DNA from: Bacteriovoracaceae bacterium
GTDB lineage: Bacteria > Bdellovibrionota > UBA1018
NCBI GenBank assembly: GCA_023250755.1
Contig: JAHFAC010000054.1
Span: 1 to 9,107 of the forward strand
Direction: 5' to 3'
Length of the DNA: 9,107 bases
Part shown: positions 6,229 through 9,107 of the stretch, one piece after another
Layout of the letters: each line of letters starts with the position of its first letter
Position numbering within the stretch: the stretch's first letter is position 1
Translations under genes and position numbers: made by a program
The notes under the pieces: model-generated
What the model saw: the letters and a program-made list of their open reading frames with translations, nothing else
Database searches by the model: none
What the model was told of the DNA's origin: nothing

Positions 6229-6500
6229 AAATGACGAGCCTCCGTAAGACGTTCTCTAGGCAGTTTTGCACCTGCAAACCTGCAAGAGTCCGGTATTACC
6301 TGCGAACGCAGTGACGCGATCACAGGCCGAGTTGGTTTTAAATTAAACGTCTGAGTTGGAGTGCTACAGCGACATGAAACCGGTCAACAACCCCAGCTTC
6401 ACTCTACGGAATTTTTTCCGCCTCGTGCAACAGCAAGATACATTTGGCAGACGTTGTCAGTCTTCCAGGAAGCCCTAATTGCTCCCTGCTGACAACTTAC
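6229..6500 (-). other. Long structured 5' leader of flagellin 1
   Basis: If transcription starts about 5-7 bases after the sigma-28 -10 element (near 6494-6496), the mRNA has a leader of about 265 bases. Its extreme 5' end is GTTGTCAG (6496-6489 on the minus strand), which pairs perfectly with CTGACAAC (6460-6453). Inside this stem is a small palindrome, CTTCCTGGAAG (6472-6462). Near the Shine-Dalgarno are the tandem octamer acctgcaa twice (6270-6285, plus strand) and the inverted repeat TTGCA-CC-TGCAA (6266-6277). CTGC-GAAC-GCAG (6300-6311) is another short hairpin. I see no protein gene in it. Confidence 0.55.
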
Positions 6501-6527
6501 CTATCGGCGGGTCGTCATAAATCTTGA
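6501..6527 (-). promoter_or_regulatory. Sigma-28 (FliA) promoter of flagellin 1
   Basis: On the minus strand, TCAAGATT (6527-6520) matches TAAAGTTT in six of eight positions. An exact 11-base spacer follows, then GCCGATAG (6508-6501), which matches GCCGATAA in seven of eight. The position upstream of a flagellin gene makes this a confident call. Confidence 0.82.
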
Positions 6528-6533
6528 CTAAAC

Positions 6534-6587
6534 GTGACAAGTATTAACAATCGTCGATCTGATTGTCTTTACACGTTATTTTGTCAC
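6534..6587. repeat. Nested inverted repeats just upstream of the flagellin 1 promoter
   Basis: GTGACAA (6534-6540) and TTGTCAC (6581-6587) form an outer 7-bp inverted repeat with a 40-base gap. ACAATC (6547-6552) and GATTGT (6561-6566) form an inner one with an 8-base gap. The inner pair is centred about 60 bases upstream of the predicted start, a distance that would suit an activator. The rest of 6588-6676 shows TCACAC-rich sequence and no gene. Confidence 0.4.
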
Positions 6588-6676
6588 ACTATTTTCACAC
6601 ACAGTTTTTGTGCGCGATTTTCGTGTTCAAATTTTCAAATCACTCACTCAAGTTCTCACACCCAGAGAGTCCGCAC

Positions 6677-6719
6677 TAGGGGCGGGGAAGTTTATCCCGA
6701 CCCCGCCCCTAAAGCGGGG
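6677..6719 (-). terminator. GC-rich hairpin with an alternative fold after flagellin 2
   Basis: TAGGGGCGGGG (6677-6687) pairs with CCCCGCCCCTA (6701-6711) in a perfect 11-bp stem with a 13-base loop. The shared arm CCCCGC (6701-6706) can instead pair with GCGGGG (6714-6719). The two folds exclude each other. It begins about 24 bases after the flagellin 2 stop codon. No T-run follows the long stem in the minus direction. Confidence 0.55.
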
Positions 6720-6742
6720 GGTGGTAGAACGAGAGATTCAGA

Positions 6743-7576
6743 TCAACCCAGTAGCTTCAATGCCAATAAGTTATTCTGATTTGCTTGACTGAGGACCGCA
6801 GTTCCTGCTGTGGTGAGAATGTTGTTTTTAGTCAACTCAGCGGTCTCAGCTGCAACATCCACATCATAGATCCGGCTACGAGCGCCTGACAGGTTCTCGT
6901 CATAGATTTGCATGTTATTGATACTGGATTGCAATCGATTCTGAAGCGCGCCCATTTCAGCGCGATTCTCGGTAAGAGCCTTGATCGATTCGTCGATTTT
7001 GGCGAGATTGTTCTGGGCATCTGCTTTAGTCGCTACATTGATCCCTGAAATCCCAAGCCGTTCCGTACTAATATTTGCCTTGCCTGCATCGAAGTAAAAG
7101 CGATCTTGATCCGGATTGTTATTCAACCCAATCTGGATTTCAACCACATCCCCTTCGCCACTCAATAATTTTTTTCCGTTGAATTCGGTTGCAGTGGCAA
7201 TGCGATTGATTTCAGAACTCAGTTGATTGACTTCTTTATCAATAAACCCTCGCTCCGTATCACCAATCGTATCTGAGGCTGCTTGAATCGACAGCTCGCG
7301 AAATCTGACCAAGATATTGGATACCTCATTCATTCCGCCCTCAGCCGTTTGAATCATTGAGATCCCATCATTTGCGTTTCGGATGCCCTGACGCAAAGAC
7401 CGGATCTGGCCCCGCATTCTTTCTGAAATTGCGAGACCTGCGGCATCATCTGCGGCACGAGTGATCCGAGCTCCAGATGACAATTTTTCCAATGACGCTT
7501 TTTGCGCACTACTATTGATGCCCAAATTTCTCTGCGCAGCAAGCGATTGGACGTTTGTATTAACGCGTAAACCCAT
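6743..7576 (-). CDS. Flagellin 2 (short, D0/D1-only type)
   Basis: This is a second filament subunit, 277 residues from ATG 7576. The N-terminal D0/D1 is canonical (MGLRVNTNVQSLAAQRNL), with KLSSGARI (31-38), DDAAGLAIS (43-51), NANDGIS (67-73) and RFRELSIQ (91-98). A short variable centre covers about residues 141-185, and the C-terminal domain has NLSGARSRIYDVDVA (228-242) and ends in LALKLLG. Outer D2/D3 domains are absent. The frame stays open 14 codons upstream to an ATG at 7618, but MGLRV is the family start and has GGAGG (complement of 7582-7586) five bases before it. It has a good sigma-28 promoter and lies upstream of flagellin 1 in the same direction, separated by 514 bases with its own 3' hairpin, so the two are probably separate transcripts. 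Several flagellins per filament are usual in Bdellovibrio-like bacteria. Confidence 0.96.
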   Translation of the reverse strand: MGLRVNTNVQSLAAQRNLGINSSAQKASLEKLSSGARITRAADDAAGLAISERMRGQIRSLRQGIRNANDGISMIQTAEGGMNEVSNILVRFRELSIQAASDTIGDTERGFIDKEVNQLSSEINRIATATEFNGKKLLSGEGDVVEIQIGLNNNPDQDRFYFDAGKANISTERLGISGINVATKADAQNNLAKIDESIKALTENRAEMGALQNRLQSSINNMQIYDENLSGARSRIYDVDVAAETAELTKNNILTTAGTAVLSQANQNNLLALKLLG

Positions 7577-7731
7577 ATCCACCTCCAAGAAACACCACTT
7601 CAGCAAGCGAAGACACACTTCGCCTTACGTCAGTGGAAAACCAGTTAATGTGTGCAGGAATTTGCTGTACCCCTGCTCGGGCTAAGACTGATTGGACCCA
7701 TTCCAATCAATCCGCCCTTTTCACACTAATT
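7577..7731 (-). other. 5' leader of flagellin 2 with a hairpin near its 5' end
   Basis: The leader is about 150 bases from the predicted sigma-28 start near 7725. About 15 bases from its 5' end, TGATTGGA (7689-7696) and TCCAATCA (7702-7709) form an 8-bp perfect stem with a 5-base loop. This echoes the 5' hairpin of the flagellin 1 leader, although the sequences are unrelated. No reading frame of interest is present. Confidence 0.5.
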
Positions 7732-7758
7732 AAATCGGTCAGGTATTAAATAACTTTA
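7732..7758 (-). promoter_or_regulatory. Sigma-28 (FliA) promoter of flagellin 2
   Basis: On the minus strand, TAAAGTTA (7758-7751) matches TAAAGTTT in seven of eight positions. An exact 11-base spacer follows, then ACCGATTT (7739-7732), which keeps the CCGAT core of GCCGATAA. Spacing and -35 are excellent and the -10 is weaker at its edges. Confidence 0.78.
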
Positions 7759-7792
7759 GAGTAATTTAGTATGGAATTATTATATTTAAATT

Positions 7793-7840
7793 TCAGATAA
7801 TTATGTAATTAATAACGCATAACACTATATTATTATCTGA
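7793..7840. repeat. 9-bp perfect inverted repeat in the AT-rich divergent spacer
   Basis: TCAGATAAT (7793-7801) and ATTATCTGA (7832-7840) are perfect inverse copies separated by 30 bases. The surrounding 7740-7870 is extremely AT-rich and lies between the divergent flagellin 2 and repeat-lipoprotein genes. It may be a paired operator or a curved upstream element. No gene is visible here. Confidence 0.5.
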
Positions 7841-7851
7841 CTTAATTAATA

Positions 7852-7911
7852 TACAATAGCTGCTATTCTATTGAGCTCACTCGCTTATTCCCTTACGATT
7901 TTTAGAGTGAG
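7852..7911 (+). promoter_or_regulatory. Candidate -10 element and start-codon stem of the repeat lipoprotein gene
   Basis: TACAAT at 7852-7857 fits a -10 element, but the expected -35 region (7829-7834, ATTATT) is poor. Downstream, CTCACTC (7876-7882) is a perfect inverse of GAGTGAG (7905-7911), which contains the proposed GTG start at 7907. The 7-bp stem with a 22-base loop would hide the start codon. No Shine-Dalgarno is evident before the GTG. Confidence 0.35.
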
Positions 7912-9107
7912 ATTCTTACGCACCCTTGTCCTTTTTAGCCTGATTTTATTCACTTTTGGAACCCTGCTCTCCTGCCGTCCTGAGATTCGAGGAGCCGACG
8001 ACTCTAGCCCCGCAGCAGACACTGGAACTGGGGGCGGAAGCGGAGGGAGCGGAAGCACAACCACGACCTCAGTCACCTGGTCCTTTGTAGATGGAGGAGG
8101 CAGCGGGGGAATCAACAAAGACCATGCCCGATATGCGCAAAATGTACAGCTCACTTCGTTTAACTCAAAGCTCTATTCGACCTGGCAAGAAAATAACACC
8201 TCTAATATCAGTCAAACCCGAGTGGCAGTTTATAACTCCAATGATAGTTCCCCCAGCTGGGCTTTTGTTGACGTAAACGGCAGCAATGGTCTCAATAAAG
8301 ACACCTCTAGAGTTGCAAACACGCCTCAAATTACCGTCTTCAACTCAAAACTGTACGCCACTTGGAGCGAAGCAAACGCGGGAGGAGTCACTCAAATTCG
8401 AGCCGCTGTTTACAACGGCAACGACGCAGGACCCTCTTGGGCCTTTATCGATGGAAACGGAGCGGATGGGATTAACAAAGATACGGCAAGATCAGCCAGC
8501 AAACCCCAGCTCACTTCGTTTAACTCAAAACTCTATGCCACTTGGGTAGAATCAAACGCAGGCGCAGTCACTCAAATCCGAGTCGCTGTTTACAATGGCA
8601 ATGACGGAGGCCCCACCTGGACTTTTGTCGATGGAAACGGAGCAAACGGAATCAACAAGAGCGCGGCCAGCAATGCGACCACCCCTCAGCTGATCAGTTT
8701 CAATTCAAATCTCTATGCAATCTGGGCTGAAAACGTCACCGCGCAAATTCGCGTCGCTGTTTATAACGGCAACGATGGCGCTCCTACGTGGACCTTTGTG
8801 GACGGAGGAGGCACGGCCGGGATCAATAAAGATCCCACTCAAAGTGCATCCAATCCACAAACCACCGTATTTAACTCCAAACTCTATGCCAGCTGGCAAG
8901 AGCTGGGAGCAGGACGCCAACAAATCCGGGTGGCGGTCTACAACGGAAACGACAGCGCACCAAGTTGGAGCCTCATCGACGGAAACGCAGCTACCGGTCT
9001 CAACAAAGACACCACCAACCATGCCTCCAATCCCAAGATCGCAGCCATAGGCTCTGAGCTTTTTGCGACTTGGTCAGAACTCGACAGTCTTTCGGCGGGG
9101 CAAATCA
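7907..9107 (+). CDS. Repeat lipoprotein, predicted surface beta-propeller (3' end outside window)
   Basis: This is a predicted secreted lipoprotein; ligand and function are unknown. The frame runs open to the window end, giving 400 complete codons. With GTG 7907 as start there is a standard lipoprotein signal: Arg2 and Arg5, a hydrophobic core and the lipobox LLSC with Cys23. An earlier TTG at 7871 is possible but gives an overlong signal. Residues 40-54 are a Gly/Ser/Thr linker (GTGGGSGGSGSTTTT). From residue 57 the protein consists of ~60-residue repeats: 57-116, 117-176, 177-236, 237-293, 294-352 and a partial one from 353. Each has FNSKLYATW, IRVAVYNGND and WTFVDGNG..GINKD. The junction D-x-G/A-P-T/S-W, for example NDGGPTW, resembles the sialidase Asp-box D-x-G-x-T-W, which suggests propeller blades. 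The gene is divergent from flagellin 2. Family identity is inferred from pattern only. Confidence 0.85.
   Translation, partial: MRFLRTLVLFSLILFTFGTLLSCRPEIRGADDSSPAADTGTGGGSGGSGSTTTTSVTWSFVDGGGSGGINKDHARYAQNVQLTSFNSKLYSTWQENNTSNISQTRVAVYNSNDSSPSWAFVDVNGSNGLNKDTSRVANTPQITVFNSKLYATWSEANAGGVTQIRAAVYNGNDAGPSWAFIDGNGADGINKDTARSASKPQLTSFNSKLYATWVESNAGAVTQIRVAVYNGNDGGPTWTFVDGNGANGINKSAASNATTPQLISFNSNLYAIWAENVTAQIRVAVYNGNDGAPTWTFVDGGGTAGINKDPTQSASNPQTTVFNSKLYASWQELGAGRQQIRVAVYNGNDSAPSWSLIDGNAATGLNKDTTNHASNPKIAAIGSELFATWSELDSLSAGQI
8075..9107 (+). repeat. Coding tandem repeats, 171-180 bp each
   Basis: Units begin at the codon before the conserved Trp: 8075-8254, 8255-8434, 8435-8614 (180 bp each), 8615-8785 (171 bp), 8786-8962 (177 bp) and 8963 to the window end. 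All length changes are multiples of three and fall in the loop between the conserved ATW and IRVAVYN strands. Units 1 and 3 share 23 identical bases (8147-8169 and 8507-8529). Confidence 0.9.

Noticed and set aside
6399..6443. 14-codon minus-strand leader peptide (MYLAVARGGKNSVE) in the flagellin 1 leader
   Set aside because: It has no Shine-Dalgarno and no regulatory codon pattern; chance is the simpler explanation.
6430..6452. Sigma-54-like site on the minus strand (TGCCA...TTGCT)
   Set aside because: It lacks the invariant GG at -24, while a much better sigma-28 promoter lies just upstream.
6534..6792. Overlapping plus-strand frames (81 and 60 codons) between the flagellin genes
   Set aside because: They run through inverted repeats and a GC-rich hairpin, have no ribosome binding site and overlap the flagellin 2 C-terminus in antisense.
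7885..8154. Proline-rich minus-strand reading frame
   Set aside because: It is the antisense of the Gly/Ser/Thr linker and signal peptide of the plus-strand lipoprotein, with no start context.
8286..9050. Several other open frames on both strands over the repeat region
   Set aside because: They are frame shadows of the repeats and repeat the same low-quality composition; the frame beginning at 7907 explains all of them.
8075..9107. Possible CRISPR-like or non-coding tandem array
   Set aside because: The units are about 180 bp, keep one open reading frame, vary in length by multiples of three and conserve protein more than DNA; they are coding repeats.

Overview
The window looks like a chromosomal segment of a flagellated Gram-negative bacterium, most plausibly Bdellovibrionota or a related predatory or deltaproteobacterial lineage. 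This is inferred from two short flagellins (277 and 279 residues) that lack the outer D2/D3 domains, an HNH protein of the kind often found in those genomes, two lipoproteins with clear lipoboxes, an LpxH-type phosphatase and sigma-28 flagellar promoters. No database search was possible, so the taxon is an inference.

Layout. On the plus strand (1-2487) come the end of NAD kinase, recN and a small lipoprotein, tightly packed. Next is a 369-bp gap (2488-2856) that may hold a decayed short gene, then an intact HNH endonuclease gene (2857-3861) followed by three tandem decamers. On the minus strand (3997-7576) lie, in transcription order, flagellin 2, flagellin 1, a FlaG-like gene and an LpxH-like metallophosphoesterase. 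Both flagellins have convincing sigma-28 promoters, structured leaders and strong hairpins after their stop codons; flaG has a weak candidate promoter of the same type. Divergent from flagellin 2, beyond an AT-rich spacer, is a plus-strand lipoprotein gene (from 7907) that runs off the window. It encodes at least five and a half copies of a ~60-residue repeat resembling Asp-box beta-propeller blades.

How the genes fit together. The flagellins and FlaG form a filament module under the flagellar late-gene sigma factor. The LpxH-like enzyme appears co-transcribed behind flaG, which is an odd neighbour for lipid A synthesis. nadK-recN is a common bacterial pairing.

Most notable points: (1) RecN is open from start to stop but lacks about 65-80 residues, including the ABC signature motif, so it is probably inactive or altered. 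(2) The repeat lipoprotein looks like a surface propeller. (3) The flagellin mRNAs have long leaders with hairpins near the 5' end and GC-rich hairpins at the 3' end. I found no transposase, CRISPR array, tRNA or rRNA, and no convincing new defence system.
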